A stretch of 64,000 bases of DNA from Roseimaritima ulvae (GCF_008065135.1 NZ_CP042914.1:6243404-6307403), one strand, 5' to 3'; positions 35,619 through 45,793 are shown, counted from the first letter of the stretch. Program-made: numbers and translations. Notes: generated from the sequence alone by a model not told the origin.

Positions 35619-36626
35619 ATGAGCCCGTCATTGCCCCCTTGCGATTCGCCGTCTGCCGTTTTGATCCTGAACTGGAATGGCTGGGACCAAACTTCGAAAA
35701 CTATCGAAGTGCTCTGCCAACAGGAGGCGTCCTTTGACATTGTTGTGGTGGATAACGGTTCAGCCAGGGAAGAGCGTGAAGCGATTCGCCAAGCGGCTGT
35801 TTGTTTCAGAACCGTTTTCCTGGACGACAACTACGGTTGGGCCGGCGGATACAATCGCGGAATCCAGGCGGCCATCAAGGCGGGGTACACCCATCTTTAC
35901 CTGCTGAATAATGATGCCATTCCAGAGACAGGATTTTTTACTTCCAGTTTGCCGCACATAACGGAAGGAACGGCTGCAGTCGGCAGCATGGTTGCTGACT
36001 CTGATGGAAATCACGTCTATTTCGATGGCGAATATCACCCCGGCCTAATTCAACGCCGACATTGCACGCACGAGCTCCGGGCGGTTAAATCCGTCAACGG
36101 TGCGGGGATGCTGATCTCGTCAAACGCTTTTCAGACAGTAGGACCATTCGACGAACGTTTCTTTTGCTACCACGAGGAGCGGGATTGGTGTGAGCGAGCG
36201 GCAACAATCGCTGGATTGCGTATCGTGGTGAATCCAGAATCCTGGGTCAGGCACGCGTTTGAAGGCAGTGACGTTTCGAACAATGCGCTTTATTACCGGT
36301 TTCGCAACGATTTCATTCCGACGTCCGTTAGAAAACCATGGGTGCCGATCGTCAGCAAAAGGCTGCACCAAAGAGCTTTAGAGTTTCTTGCGAACAATGA
36401 ATTCGAGAAGTATGACGCAGCGCTTTCAGGGATCGAGGACGGTATCGCCGAGCGGTTTGGGAAGCGGCAAACGTTGCAGCCTTCGTTTCGAACGCGAGTG
36501 GATTCGTGGCTGCATCGCAATTCGATTGGCTCCGCACTTCTGAATTTTGAACTGGCGTTGCAACGCAAGTTGACTCGACGCTCACTCACAGATTTTGATC
36601 ACACGATGAAGGAAGCGACACACTGA
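35619..36626 (+). CDS. Glycosyltransferase family 2 (WbbL/rhamnosyltransferase-like)
   Basis: This is a GT-A transferase of 335 residues. AVLILNWNGWDQTSKTIEVL at the N terminus and VVDNGS near residue 41 are the pattern of the dTDP-rhamnosyl-type GT2 subgroup, and LYLLNNDAIPETGFF near 92 contains the N-N-D metal site. GAGMLISSNAFQTVGPFDER near 158 and FCYHEERDWCERA follow as family landmarks. A rhamnosyl specificity would fit the rml genes at 18.9-22.7 kb but is not proven. Its TGA stop overlaps the next ATG by one base, suggesting translational coupling. Confidence 0.9.
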   Translation: MSPSLPPCDSPSAVLILNWNGWDQTSKTIEVLCQQEASFDIVVVDNGSAREEREAIRQAAVCFRTVFLDDNYGWAGGYNRGIQAAIKAGYTHLYLLNNDAIPETGFFTSSLPHITEGTAAVGSMVADSDGNHVYFDGEYHPGLIQRRHCTHELRAVKSVNGAGMLISSNAFQTVGPFDERFFCYHEERDWCERAATIAGLRIVVNPESWVRHAFEGSDVSNNALYYRFRNDFIPTSVRKPWVPIVSKRLHQRALEFLANNEFEKYDAALSGIEDGIAERFGKRQTLQPSFRTRVDSWLHRNSIGSALLNFELALQRKLTRRSLTDFDHTMKEATH

Positions 36627-37573
36627 TGGATCAGGTTTCGGTCATTATTCCATGTTTCAATGCTTCGCGATTTCTGCGAGAGACGTTGGAATCGGTGTTG
36701 GCGCAAACGGTTCCGCCTTTCGAGGTGATCCTTATCGACGACGGTTCGACGGATGACTCAGTGCAGATTGCGGAGTCGTTCGGGCATCGCTTGAAGATCA
36801 TCCGTCAAGCCAATCAAGGTGAATCGGTCGCGAGAAACGTCGGTCTGGACCTCGCCAGGGGCCAGTGGATCGCCTTTCTCGACGCGGATGACCGCTGGGT
36901 TCCGGAGAGACTCGAACGGTTGCAGTCGATCTATCGGTCGGCTAAATCCGACGCTTCAATCATCTCCAATGCTTTCTTTCGGTTCGGTGCTGCTGGTGTC
37001 GGCGATGCAGACATGGTTAGACCGACGGGACTAGACTCTCGCACCGTCGTGGATCACCTGGCAGGAGGAGGATACCTGCCAAGCGCAACCGTGGTTCGAG
37101 CCGCATTGACGCGTGACATTCGTTTTCCAACGCATGTACAGGTCAACGAAGACCTTTGGTATTTTTGCGAACTGCTAAATTTGTCCCCTTGCTTGTACGT
37201 TGCGGAGAGGTTGACCGGTTGGCGAGTTTCAGCGAACCAACAGTCTCGAGCGAGTGATTACGAATTTCACGCAGTTCAAACCAGGATGATGTTTGTCGCG
37301 GATCACAGAGAGTCATTCACTGACCATGAACTCAAGTGTCTTCAGCAAGCGTTTTGTCAGCGACTGGCAACCGCCCACGACAATGCGTACTGGAAACGCG
37401 ACCTGGATACAGTTCGCCGCGTTCGCCAACTTTACCGAGAACAGGCTGAGCCGCTTGGGATGTCAGACCCGGACAGTTTCTCTCGTGTTCTTCACCCGGC
37501 GATTGTCTACCGGCTTTACGACTGGTTCGATGCCAAGTTTCGGCCTAAAAAAGCGGCTCGTGCCGATGGCTAG
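36626..37573 (+). CDS. Glycosyltransferase family 2
   Basis: This 315-residue inverting GT-A transferase starts with VSVIIPCFNASRFLRETLES, then LIDDGSTDDSVQIAESFG near residue 36 and the metal site AFLDADDRWVPERLERL near 88. VNEDLWYFCEL near 173 is the acceptor-side E-D motif. It overlaps the upstream stop by one base and lies 45 bases before the next GT2 gene, so the four GT2 genes between 34.6 and 38.7 kb form a block. The C terminus has no membrane segment. Confidence 0.92.
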   Translation: MDQVSVIIPCFNASRFLRETLESVLAQTVPPFEVILIDDGSTDDSVQIAESFGHRLKIIRQANQGESVARNVGLDLARGQWIAFLDADDRWVPERLERLQSIYRSAKSDASIISNAFFRFGAAGVGDADMVRPTGLDSRTVVDHLAGGGYLPSATVVRAALTRDIRFPTHVQVNEDLWYFCELLNLSPCLYVAERLTGWRVSANQQSRASDYEFHAVQTRMMFVADHRESFTDHELKCLQQAFCQRLATAHDNAYWKRDLDTVRRVRQLYREQAEPLGMSDPDSFSRVLHPAIVYRLYDWFDAKFRPKKAARADG

Positions 37574-37618
37574 TCGCGACGTATTGGAACTATCATCCGC
37601 GCACTTTGAAGGTTCACC

Positions 37619-38653
37619 GTGAAAACGCCAGACATATCGATCATATTGCCAACCTTTAATCGGGAAAAATTCCTGCCGTCCGCAATCGCGGCGATCCGAG
37701 ACCAGCAGTTCACCAACTGGGAATTGATCATTGTCGATGATGGAAGCACTGATAACACTGCGGAACTGGTACAAGAATTGACCGCAAAGATTCCACAGCA
37801 GGTCAAGTACATTTATCAAAGTAATCAGGGAGCGTACATTGCGAGAAACACCGGCTTGGAAAATGTGTCCGGGCGTTACGTCGCATTCTACGACAGCGAT
37901 GATTTGTGGTTGTCGCATCATTTGCAACGATGCGTTGAGTCGCTGGAGCAGAATCCCGATATTGGATGGGTCTATGCGGCGACGGAGATGGTCGATCACT
38001 CCACCGGTAGAATCGTCAACGAGAACAGCTTTCAGGTGGGCGGAGAACGGAGGGCATTTCGATCGTTGGCGTATGAATCCCGCGGTGATTTACATGTCCT
38101 CAAGGAAGAGGGCTTGTTTGATGCGGTGCTCGGAGGCGTGGGGCTTTACTGTGGACTGCAGAATTCGGTGATAGTGTCCAGCTTTTTCGATCAGCGGCCG
38201 TTTGTCACGGACTTTCACAACGAAGCGGAAGATCAAGTGGTGGTGCTTCGAGCGATCGCCGCTGGGGTAAAATTCGCCTATTTAACGGATGTCCATGTTC
38301 GCTACCACATCCATGATCAAAACTCGTCCGCCGCGGCGCTTTCAATGCCGCAAGAAAAACGCCTTCGTCTTGCGGAAGGCCTGATCGAAGGCTTTCAGAA
38401 ACTGCCGGATCAGATCCCGATGACACGATCGCAAAAGACAATCCTTCGCCGCAGGATCGCCGAATTGACAATGTGGCAGTTGGGCTATCATTCGTATTGG
38501 ATGTTTGGCAGCACTCGCGATGCTCTCAACGCGTACCGCAAAGCGATTGCTTTGAATCCAATTAGACTGGCGTTTTGGAAGACCTATTTCCTTGCCAAGT
38601 TCAAAACGGCTTTCAGGCCGTCGCAGATGCCCGTTGAATCGCGTGTTCATTGA
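37619..38653 (+). CDS. Glycosyltransferase family 2
   Basis: This 344-residue GT-A enzyme shows ISIILPTFNREKFLPSAI, IIVDDGSTDNTAELVQELT near residue 38 and AFYDSDDLWLSHHLQRC near 92, with D-S-D-D as the metal-binding site. The start is GTG 37619 with an AAGG about six bases upstream. It is the last of the GT2 block; a 210-base gap separates it from the next gene. Confidence 0.92.
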   Translation: MKTPDISIILPTFNREKFLPSAIAAIRDQQFTNWELIIVDDGSTDNTAELVQELTAKIPQQVKYIYQSNQGAYIARNTGLENVSGRYVAFYDSDDLWLSHHLQRCVESLEQNPDIGWVYAATEMVDHSTGRIVNENSFQVGGERRAFRSLAYESRGDLHVLKEEGLFDAVLGGVGLYCGLQNSVIVSSFFDQRPFVTDFHNEAEDQVVVLRAIAAGVKFAYLTDVHVRYHIHDQNSSAAALSMPQEKRLRLAEGLIEGFQKLPDQIPMTRSQKTILRRRIAELTMWQLGYHSYWMFGSTRDALNAYRKAIALNPIRLAFWKTYFLAKFKTAFRPSQMPVESRVH

Positions 38654-38864
38654 CAAAACGTTGCAACCAAGAACATTGACATTGAACCCGATGGACACAA
38701 CTTCTCTGTCGACGTCAACCAGAGCCCAGGTGTCTTGGCTCTCATCAAATTGCAACGTCCAATCGGCCTACATCTTTGCGTTCCGCGACGGATGAATCAC
38801 CGATTCCCATATTCTTCTCGGTTGGACTACTTTTTCGGGAGCTCGCGCAAGTCGCAAGGTTAAG

Positions 38865-40022
38865 ATGTCAGTTCGCGTTCTTTATCTAACTTGTAATCCT
38901 TACCTGGAAAGCACGACACGCGCTTTGAGCTACTGGGTTGCCCACGCGGACCCGGAAGTGATGGTTCGTGCAGTTGTCCCGAAAAAATCGGAGCTTGCAG
39001 CGCATATGCATGCGTGCTCGGTGCCAATGAAAGGAAGCGCTCTGCCATGGTTAAACAAAACCCGCCCTTGGACCCATTTATCGGAAGTCTTCGCAGTTGG
39101 TAAGTGGGCGAAGCAAATCGGTGTGGATGTAATTCACTGCAATGAGCATAACGTCTATCCGTTTGCCGCCTCCCTTCGCCGCGCGCTTCGCAAGCCTGTT
39201 ATTTGCCACGTTCGGTATCAAGTATCCCCCGGTTTTGCAAGTTGGATGTTTCGTGGCCGACGTGCGCCCGATCGCTTGATCTGGACAAGCGACCAGCAAA
39301 AGGTCGATAGCATGGCCAACTGGTCGGAAGACGTCATTTGGCCTGAGAGTAGGACCATACCGCCAGGGGTTGATGCGGAGCGTTTCGCGAAAGCCGATGG
39401 CGCGGCATTTCGAGAGAAATGGAACATTCCCGCGGACGCTTTCTTCGTTGTAACGGCAAGCCCGTTGCGTCCCAGAAAACGTGTGCACGAATTTCTGACC
39501 TCTGTAGGCAGGCTTTCGCAAAAGAATTCAAAGATTTGGGGCATGGTCGCCGGACGCGAAATCGCAGGTGATGAATCGTATGCGAAACAGATCCGAACCC
39601 AGTGCGATCAGCTGAACAGTAACGGAAGGATTCGATGGATTGGGCACCTTGATGAAGTTGAGCATCTGTATGCCGCTGCGGATTTGATTGTCAGCACATC
39701 GGAATATGAGACATTCGGCAACAGCGTCGTTGAAGGAATGGCTGCCGGAAAACCCGTTGTGTCCTACGCGGCTGGGTCGATTCCAGAAGTCATGGCCGAT
39801 ACGGGAATCCTTGTCCCCTTGGGAGACGTCGATTGCCTCACGCGGGAAATCGAGGCCTTAACCCATCAACCTGATCGGTGTGTTGAAATTGGTCGAATTG
39901 CCCAGGAAAGGGCATTCGGCAACTACAGTCCGGAAGCCAGCCGCGTGGCATTCAAGACCGTTTACGAAGAGCTGTTGCCGGACGGTATCCTTAACAAGAG
40001 ATTAAATCGAGGTGATTCATGA
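38865..40022 (+). CDS. Glycosyltransferase family 4
   Basis: This 385-residue GT-B transferase begins VRVLYLTCNPYLESTTRAL; the donor domain shows VVTASPLRPRKRVHEFLTSV, IRWIGHLDEVEHLYAAADL and STSEYETFGNSVVEGMAAGK, with the glutamates of the E-x7-E element. An AAGGTT lies just before the ATG. Its stop overlaps the next start by four bases (ATGA), the first of two such overlaps, so the transferase, the epimerase and the next transferase are translationally coupled. Confidence 0.92.
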   Translation: MSVRVLYLTCNPYLESTTRALSYWVAHADPEVMVRAVVPKKSELAAHMHACSVPMKGSALPWLNKTRPWTHLSEVFAVGKWAKQIGVDVIHCNEHNVYPFAASLRRALRKPVICHVRYQVSPGFASWMFRGRRAPDRLIWTSDQQKVDSMANWSEDVIWPESRTIPPGVDAERFAKADGAAFREKWNIPADAFFVVTASPLRPRKRVHEFLTSVGRLSQKNSKIWGMVAGREIAGDESYAKQIRTQCDQLNSNGRIRWIGHLDEVEHLYAAADLIVSTSEYETFGNSVVEGMAAGKPVVSYAAGSIPEVMADTGILVPLGDVDCLTREIEALTHQPDRCVEIGRIAQERAFGNYSPEASRVAFKTVYEELLPDGILNKRLNRGDS

Positions 40023-41041
40023 CGGTTAGTGACAAATTTGAAGATTGTAAAATATTGATTACCGGCGGCGCTGGCTTTGTTGGGTCAGAGGTCGTTCGGC
40101 AGTTTTCCCAGCTCAAGAATGCAAGCCTGGCGGTGTTGGACAATTTCGCGTCGGGTCGTCGCGATTTCTTGTCGGCTGTGCCGGAATGCGAGATAGAGGA
40201 GATCGATCTACTTGATCGAGAAAACGTGTTTCGTTGTGTCGACCGTTTTCGCCCTGACTTCGTTGTCCATCTCGCGGCCATTCACTTCATTCCGTATTGC
40301 AATCGGTTTCCCGCGGAATGCATTCGGGTGAACATTGAAGGTACTCAGAATCTGCTGGACGCTTTGCTGAATTCGTCGGTTCGACGGGTCGTCGCCGCAT
40401 CGTCCGCAGCCGTCTACCCTATTCACGACGGTGCCTGTGGAGAATCAAGCGTATCGCCAGAACCGACGGACGTATACGGACTGAGTAAGCTTTGCAACGA
40501 AATGCAACTCCAACAATTTCACGCAAAGTCAGGTGTGGATTCGGCCGCCGCACGTTTCTTCAATGTTTACGGACCACGGGAAACCAATCCGCATGTTATC
40601 CCAGAACTTCTCAATCAGCTCCTGGAAGGAGCGAGCGAGCTAAAGCTGGGAAACTTAGAACCCAAGCGAGATTACATTCATGTCGAAGACGTCGCTCGTG
40701 CTTGCATCGCACTCGCAGCAGATGCGTCTGGCTTCGGTGCGTACAATGTCGGCACCGGGACAGAGTTTTCTGTTGCGGAGATCGTTTCGCATTTTAAAGC
40801 GATCTCCGCTCGGCCTTTCGAGGTAGTGCAAGATAAGAACAAGGTCAGGAAGTCCGATCGGATGCACCTCCGAGCGGACACCAGCAAAATTCAGGAAGCT
40901 GTCGGCTTTACCGCAAAGGTAGGTTTTGCGGATGGCTTGGCGGACCTCTGGGATTGGGGACAAGCCAATCCTGTCTTACGAGACTTTTCGGGCTCGCAAT
41001 CTGTCCGTATGGAGCGACCTCTTGCGGGGTCTGACCGATGA
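40019..41041 (+). CDS. NAD-dependent epimerase/dehydratase (UDP-sugar type)
   Basis: This is an SDR-fold sugar-nucleotide enzyme of 340 residues: glycine motif TGGAGFVGSEVVRQF near residue 15, HLAAIHFIPYC near 84, ASSAAVYP near 123, and catalytic Tyr-X3-Lys in VYGLSKLCNEMQ near 152. RFFNVYGPRE and DYIHVEDVARACI follow in the usual order. It resembles UDP-glucose/GlcNAc 4-epimerases and related dehydratases; which substrate it uses is open. Its start and stop both overlap glycosyltransferase genes (ATGA), which suggests the sugar it makes is used by one of them. Confidence 0.9.
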   Translation: MTVSDKFEDCKILITGGAGFVGSEVVRQFSQLKNASLAVLDNFASGRRDFLSAVPECEIEEIDLLDRENVFRCVDRFRPDFVVHLAAIHFIPYCNRFPAECIRVNIEGTQNLLDALLNSSVRRVVAASSAAVYPIHDGACGESSVSPEPTDVYGLSKLCNEMQLQQFHAKSGVDSAAARFFNVYGPRETNPHVIPELLNQLLEGASELKLGNLEPKRDYIHVEDVARACIALAADASGFGAYNVGTGTEFSVAEIVSHFKAISARPFEVVQDKNKVRKSDRMHLRADTSKIQEAVGFTAKVGFADGLADLWDWGQANPVLRDFSGSQSVRMERPLAGSDR

Positions 41042-42177
41042 AAGTTGGAATTTATGTGCAACCGGCTCGCTATAAGGAACTGACCGGAGTTGGCAGGCAT
41101 ATTCGCAAGTTGATCGAACATTTGCCACTAGCGAGTGAGCGTAGTGATCAGTTCCTGTTGTACTATCCCTCCGTTGGCCGCGAGGATTTAGGATTTACCG
41201 TACCTGATAATCGTTTCCAGCCGCGTCCGGTGCGGGTCCCATCCAATTGGGAAGGATCTCGTCCCAATCTTTGGTGGAACTGGCGATTACCGATATCCGT
41301 GCTGGCGGACCGTCTTGACGTTTTTCATGGCCCCAGTCACTACCTTCCCCGCAGCCTGCATAAGCGAACCGTTACGACGATTCACGATCTAGCTTATTTT
41401 CAAATGAGCGTGCACTCCCCTGGTCATGATGAATTGCAACGCAGGTTAACACTTACTTCGCTCAAGAGAGCCGGAAAGGTAATTGCGCTTTCGGAGAATA
41501 CTAAGCGGGATGTTCTTGCACTGGATTTTCCTGACGACCGAGTCGACGTCATTTATGGCGGAGGCGACATCGCGGGCGAGGATACGATACAGGAAAATCG
41601 CTGGACCGAAGTAGCCGACAGGTACGACATCGATGCTCCGTACATATTGTTCGTCGGCTCGATTAACCAACGCAAAAACGTCCCCCACCTGATACAAGCA
41701 TTTGCGCGATTGATCAAAGATCGGAACCATCCTCATCTTCTGGTAGTGGTGGGTGGAGACGGTGGCGGTTTACAAGAAGCTCGCCAAGTAGCATCGGAAT
41801 GCGGTTGCGCGGATCGAGTAAGATTCACCGGGTTCATTGACGATTGGGAGCGTCCATTAATTTTTAGGCACGCGGATATCTTCGGTTTTCCTTCAAAGTA
41901 TGAAGGCTTTACCCTCGTGACAATCGAAGCGATGGCATACGGAATCCCTGTCGTCGCGATCGATTCCAGCTCGGTGACCGAAGGGGTAGGGAACGCTGCC
42001 CGACTGGTCAAAACCGATGAATCGGAGGATTTTGCATCGGAGATGAACCTAGTGCTGGGGTCTCGTGAGCTGGCAAACGAGATGGTTCGGGAAGGCAAGA
42101 AGCAGGCACAAAAGTTTTCGTGGGAAAGTAACGCCAGGGCAACCATGTCCCTCTATCAATCTCTGGCAGGTCATTAA
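41038..42177 (+). CDS. Glycosyltransferase family 4
   Basis: This 379-residue GT-B enzyme of the mannosyl/rhamnosyl-transferase type starts VGIYVQPARYKELTGVGRHI; DVFHGPSHYLPRSLHKRTVT and TIHDLAYFQMSVHSPGHDEL lie in the N-terminal domain. VGSINQRKNVPHLIQAFARL near residue 206 and FGFPSKYEGFTLVTIEAMAY near 282 complete the donor site. It is translationally coupled to the epimerase and ends 34 bases before the polymerase/ligase gene. Confidence 0.93.
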   Translation: MKVGIYVQPARYKELTGVGRHIRKLIEHLPLASERSDQFLLYYPSVGREDLGFTVPDNRFQPRPVRVPSNWEGSRPNLWWNWRLPISVLADRLDVFHGPSHYLPRSLHKRTVTTIHDLAYFQMSVHSPGHDELQRRLTLTSLKRAGKVIALSENTKRDVLALDFPDDRVDVIYGGGDIAGEDTIQENRWTEVADRYDIDAPYILFVGSINQRKNVPHLIQAFARLIKDRNHPHLLVVVGGDGGGLQEARQVASECGCADRVRFTGFIDDWERPLIFRHADIFGFPSKYEGFTLVTIEAMAYGIPVVAIDSSSVTEGVGNAARLVKTDESEDFASEMNLVLGSRELANEMVREGKKQAQKFSWESNARATMSLYQSLAGH

Positions 42178-42211
42178 GTCCGATGACATTTTATTACGGA
42201 AGATAACTTAA

Positions 42212-43534
42212 ATGATGGGACAGCTTTTCGTTTATCCCACTTTCCTGGCGATATGCATCGCGGGTATCAGTCGACCGTGGATTGGTCTAATCGGTTTCTA
42301 TGGCTTTGTGTTGCTGGAGCCACAGTGGAACTGGCGTTGGAGCATTCCTGCCGATTTCCAGTTCCAGAAATTTATCGCTGCCTCGGTGATCATCGGCTGG
42401 GCGCTACAGGGTTTTCGCGTTCCCTTTCTCGCCCGGTCCGCCAAACAGGCAGTTATCTGTTTGAGTGCGTTCTTGGCGGTTGGCTTTTTGAGCACTACTC
42501 AATCAATTGATCCGCAACTGAGCGCCTTCTATATGTCCAACATGTGGAAGATCGTGTTGTTCGCAGTGATGGCGGTTATTTTGCTCGATAGCCCGGACAA
42601 GATATGGATTGCAATCGTGGTGTCTTCGATTGCTCAAGGGTACTCAGCCATCCGAATCAACGAACAGTACTTCCAGGATGGGTTTAGCCTTTACGCCTAT
42701 CGGGCGTGGGGCACGAAGGGCGACAACAACCTCTACTCAAACCTGACTGTCCCGCTGATTGCCTGTTCAATCGCGGCTTGTATCTACTCGGATCGTCTTT
42801 GGCTGCGACTCACCACTGGCGCCATCGCCATACTTCAAATCCATCAGATCATGCTTCTGGATTCCAGAGGCGCGATGCTGGCAGCGGTGGGAATGGGTTT
42901 CCTTATCCTTTGGGTAATGCCGAAGAACTCCTTCACAATTCGCAGCACGGTTTTTACAGTCATCATAACAGTGTTGCTGGCCGGTCCGTCGGTGGTTCGT
43001 GAATTTCGATCGAGCTTTGAATCCGGTGAAAATCGTGACTCTTCGGCGGAAAGTCGCTTTCAGTTGTGGAAAGCCGGAGCCAGAATCACGAAGGATAACG
43101 CTTTACTGGGCGTTGGCCCCTACGCGGGGCAGCGACTTGTGCCGAGTTACTACCAGGGTGGCCTCAATGCGACCCACAAAGGTCTCCATAATCTACTATT
43201 TGAAATTTCGACGGGATTCGGCATCCCCGCTGCGATCTTATACTTCCTCTATTTCCTGATCCCGTGGTGGAATCTCGTAAGACTCAAGTGGGCTCACCGA
43301 AGCCGAGTTCCATTGCCTAAGTGGTACGGCGCGGCGCAACTAGCGGTGATTGCGGGGATTCCAGGTTATCTCGCTGGGGCCATGTTCTCTAGCGGGGCAT
43401 TGTCAGAATCTCCTTACCTGCTGGCGTCCATTGGATTGGCAACACTATCTGTCGCTCAGGTAGAGTCAATGCGTGAACAAGACGCCGAGCCAGGAAGCGA
43501 GGGCGAGCAAGATAGTTTGGCAGAGGGACACTAG
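42212..43534 (+). CDS. O-antigen ligase/polymerase-family membrane protein
   Basis: This 440-residue polytopic protein has about ten hydrophobic segments and a conserved periplasmic loop with ESRFQLWKAGARITKDNALL and GVGPYAG, then HKGLHNLLFEISTGFGIPAA near residue 320, the O-antigen ligase (Wzy_C/WaaL) pattern including a histidine just before the last membrane segments. It resembles the ligase/polymerase proteins of exosortase loci. Such proteins polymerise repeat units or ligate chains to an acceptor in the periplasm. A second, more diverged member is at 56279. The ATP-binding-cassette exporter in the same region would normally make a separate polymerase unnecessary, so two pathways may be interleaved. 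Confidence 0.88.
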   Translation: MMGQLFVYPTFLAICIAGISRPWIGLIGFYGFVLLEPQWNWRWSIPADFQFQKFIAASVIIGWALQGFRVPFLARSAKQAVICLSAFLAVGFLSTTQSIDPQLSAFYMSNMWKIVLFAVMAVILLDSPDKIWIAIVVSSIAQGYSAIRINEQYFQDGFSLYAYRAWGTKGDNNLYSNLTVPLIACSIAACIYSDRLWLRLTTGAIAILQIHQIMLLDSRGAMLAAVGMGFLILWVMPKNSFTIRSTVFTVIITVLLAGPSVVREFRSSFESGENRDSSAESRFQLWKAGARITKDNALLGVGPYAGQRLVPSYYQGGLNATHKGLHNLLFEISTGFGIPAAILYFLYFLIPWWNLVRLKWAHRSRVPLPKWYGAAQLAVIAGIPGYLAGAMFSSGALSESPYLLASIGLATLSVAQVESMREQDAEPGSEGEQDSLAEGH

Positions 43535-43552
43535 TTCGCCCGCCGTTAGACA

Positions 43553-44770
43553 GTGCTATCGCCCTTCACATACAGCCATTCCAAGGTTCCCCAAGCATTG
43601 CCTCCAAAATCTGAATTGTTAGTCACCGAGATTTTTCCACCAACTCCCGGCGGGAGTGGCCGTTGGCTTTCGGAAGTCTATCAGCGCTTCGATCATCGGT
43701 CCGTCATCTTAACTGATTCATGCGACGCCCCATTGCCTGAGCTTGAGATCGAGTCGAGCATTAGCGTTGTGCGTGTTCCATTCCGACTGACTGAGACGGG
43801 AGGGTTTGTTCCCCGAGGTATGTATCAGTACCTGCGTTTGCTCAGAACTGCGAGAAAGCTGGCGAAAACTGAAAATGTCAGCTTTGCGCGTGCGGCAAGA
43901 ACGGTCCCGGAAGGATGGCTTCTATGGCTGTGGAAGACTTTTCTTGGAGGACCGTCGTTCGACGTTTTCGCACATGGGGAGGAGATCAACCTGGAAGGTA
44001 TCCATCAAGGAGGCGTGATGGACAGTCGCCAGCATCGCTGTATGGCCAAGCTAGTCCTGTCTGCAGCGGACCGCATCATCGCAAACAGCCAAAACAGTGC
44101 TAAACTTCTTGAGCAGCAGTGGAGTGTCCCAGCCCACAAATTGGTTGTTGCAAACCCGGGTGTCGATACCACATTTTTTACCCCCGCACCGCCGCAAGAC
44201 CGGAATTCTTCTCGGTTCTGGGAGGGTCGATTTGTTGTTCTCACAGTAGGGCGATTGCAGCGTCGAAAGGCTCAGGACCAAATTCTTCGCTGCTTGGTGG
44301 ATTTAGTCGACCAAATTCCAGAGTTGTTGTATGTCATCGCTGGTGCCGGAGAAGAGGCGGCGTCACTGAAATCACTTTCACATGATTTAGGACTCGATGC
44401 TTACGTTGAATTCCGTTCTAACTTCAATGATGAAGAGCTATTAAAGCTCTATCAAGACTGTGATGTATTTGCGATGGCGAATCGCCAAATTGGATCCGAT
44501 GTTGAGGGTTTCGGAATGGTGTTTCTCGAGGCCGCCGCGTGTGCCAAGCCGACCATCGCAGGCAATTCAGGAGGAACGAAAGAAGCGATTGTCGACGGCA
44601 AAACTGGCTTGTTGGTTGACGGTAACAAGCCAAGTTCAATTGCGTCGGCAATTCTGAGATTTTATCGAGAGCCTGAACTGCGACGTGATATGGGACTTGC
44701 AGGTAGACGGCGGGTCGTGGAGGAATTTGACTGGACGATCGCGGCATCCAAAATCCCCGTACCGGATTAG
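43553..44770 (+). CDS. Glycosyltransferase family 4
   Basis: This is a GT-B enzyme of up to 405 residues. SELLVTEIFPPTPGGSGRWL near the N terminus is the P-P-x-x-G-G-x-G acceptor loop of GT4; LTVGRLQRRKAQDQILRCL near 228 and DVEGFGMVFLEAAACAKPTI near 318 form the donor site. The start is uncertain: GTG 43553 is used, but a TTG at 43617 begins just before the conserved core. The stop lies six bases before the next gene. Confidence 0.88.
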   Translation: MLSPFTYSHSKVPQALPPKSELLVTEIFPPTPGGSGRWLSEVYQRFDHRSVILTDSCDAPLPELEIESSISVVRVPFRLTETGGFVPRGMYQYLRLLRTARKLAKTENVSFARAARTVPEGWLLWLWKTFLGGPSFDVFAHGEEINLEGIHQGGVMDSRQHRCMAKLVLSAADRIIANSQNSAKLLEQQWSVPAHKLVVANPGVDTTFFTPAPPQDRNSSRFWEGRFVVLTVGRLQRRKAQDQILRCLVDLVDQIPELLYVIAGAGEEAASLKSLSHDLGLDAYVEFRSNFNDEELLKLYQDCDVFAMANRQIGSDVEGFGMVFLEAAACAKPTIAGNSGGTKEAIVDGKTGLLVDGNKPSSIASAILRFYREPELRRDMGLAGRRRVVEEFDWTIAASKIPVPD

Positions 44771-44776
44771 GCAAAG

Positions 44777-45793
44777 ATGCAAATCGTCTTTTTACACCCG
44801 CACATTCGCGAGAAGAAACGGGAAGAAATGGATGGGCTAACAAAGGCTCTCTACTCCGAAGGAGTGGAGCCGATCTGGCTGGAACCTAGTAGCTCTCGAT
44901 TCAATCCTCTCCGAGACACCAATCCTTTTATAAGAGCGTTGGACTTGCCGCGAGCGTTGCGAGTGATGTTGCATCATCGAGATGCTGACCTGGTGGTATC
45001 CATTTTTGAAAGTGGAGGGCTGTGGATCCTGCTTCTCAGACGCCTATTCTGGTTTAAACCGAAAGTCGTTCTTTGGGATTCCAGTACTTCGAATACTTGG
45101 CGTGTTGTTCGTTGGATTCAAAAACTTGTCCTTCCCCGATATGACGGATTTTTAATGCTTACCGATTCGCAAATCTCTTACTTGCGATTTCACTCCAAGC
45201 CGGACGCAGTATTTTGCAACATTGGATACAACATCGACGAGCAAGTATTTCATCCGGTTGACGGAACGGATTGCCTGGGTGACGAGTATATCCTAGCGAT
45301 CGGTGAGGATGACTCTCGAGACTTCAATCTGCTTCTTGATGCGTGCCCCCAAGAAATTCCAATCCTTCTAAAGACGCGATGGCGTCCGTCAGCGATGACA
45401 GCTCATCCGAAGGTTCTGTTTGAATCGCGCCGCTTAACAGATTCCGCATATCGAAAGCTGATCGCTAACTGTAAGTTCGTTGTCATACCGCTGCACGACA
45501 CCAACCACCCAGGCGGGATCACCACCTTGTACGAGGCGATGGCCATGGGAAAAGCCGTCATTGTTTCACAATCTCCCATTGCGGAAGAGATAGTACGCCC
45601 TAATCGAACCGGTGCTGTTGTCCCTTTAGGAGATGCCCATGCACTGAAAGAAAACATCGCAAAGTTTTGGGAGGATTCACACGTTCGGGAAGAATGCGGC
45701 TTGAGGGGGCGCAAATTCATTGAGGAGAATGGAACCTATTCGTCGATAGCGACCCGAATCAACGCGGCAGCGCACCGGTGCAAAGGAGTCTAG
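44777..45793 (+). CDS. Glycosyltransferase, GT4-like
   Basis: This 338-residue protein begins IVFLHPHIREKKREEMDGL; its C-terminal domain carries the donor-site motif HPGGITTLYEAMAMGKAVIV near residue 247 and GAVVPLGDAHALKENIAKF near 276, as in GT4 enzymes. The N-terminal domain is shorter and more diverged than in its neighbours. It is probably part of the same transferase series; specificity unknown. No gene follows for about 550 bases. Confidence 0.75.
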   Translation: MQIVFLHPHIREKKREEMDGLTKALYSEGVEPIWLEPSSSRFNPLRDTNPFIRALDLPRALRVMLHHRDADLVVSIFESGGLWILLLRRLFWFKPKVVLWDSSTSNTWRVVRWIQKLVLPRYDGFLMLTDSQISYLRFHSKPDAVFCNIGYNIDEQVFHPVDGTDCLGDEYILAIGEDDSRDFNLLLDACPQEIPILLKTRWRPSAMTAHPKVLFESRRLTDSAYRKLIANCKFVVIPLHDTNHPGGITTLYEAMAMGKAVIVSQSPIAEEIVRPNRTGAVVPLGDAHALKENIAKFWEDSHVREECGLRGRKFIEENGTYSSIATRINAAAHRCKGV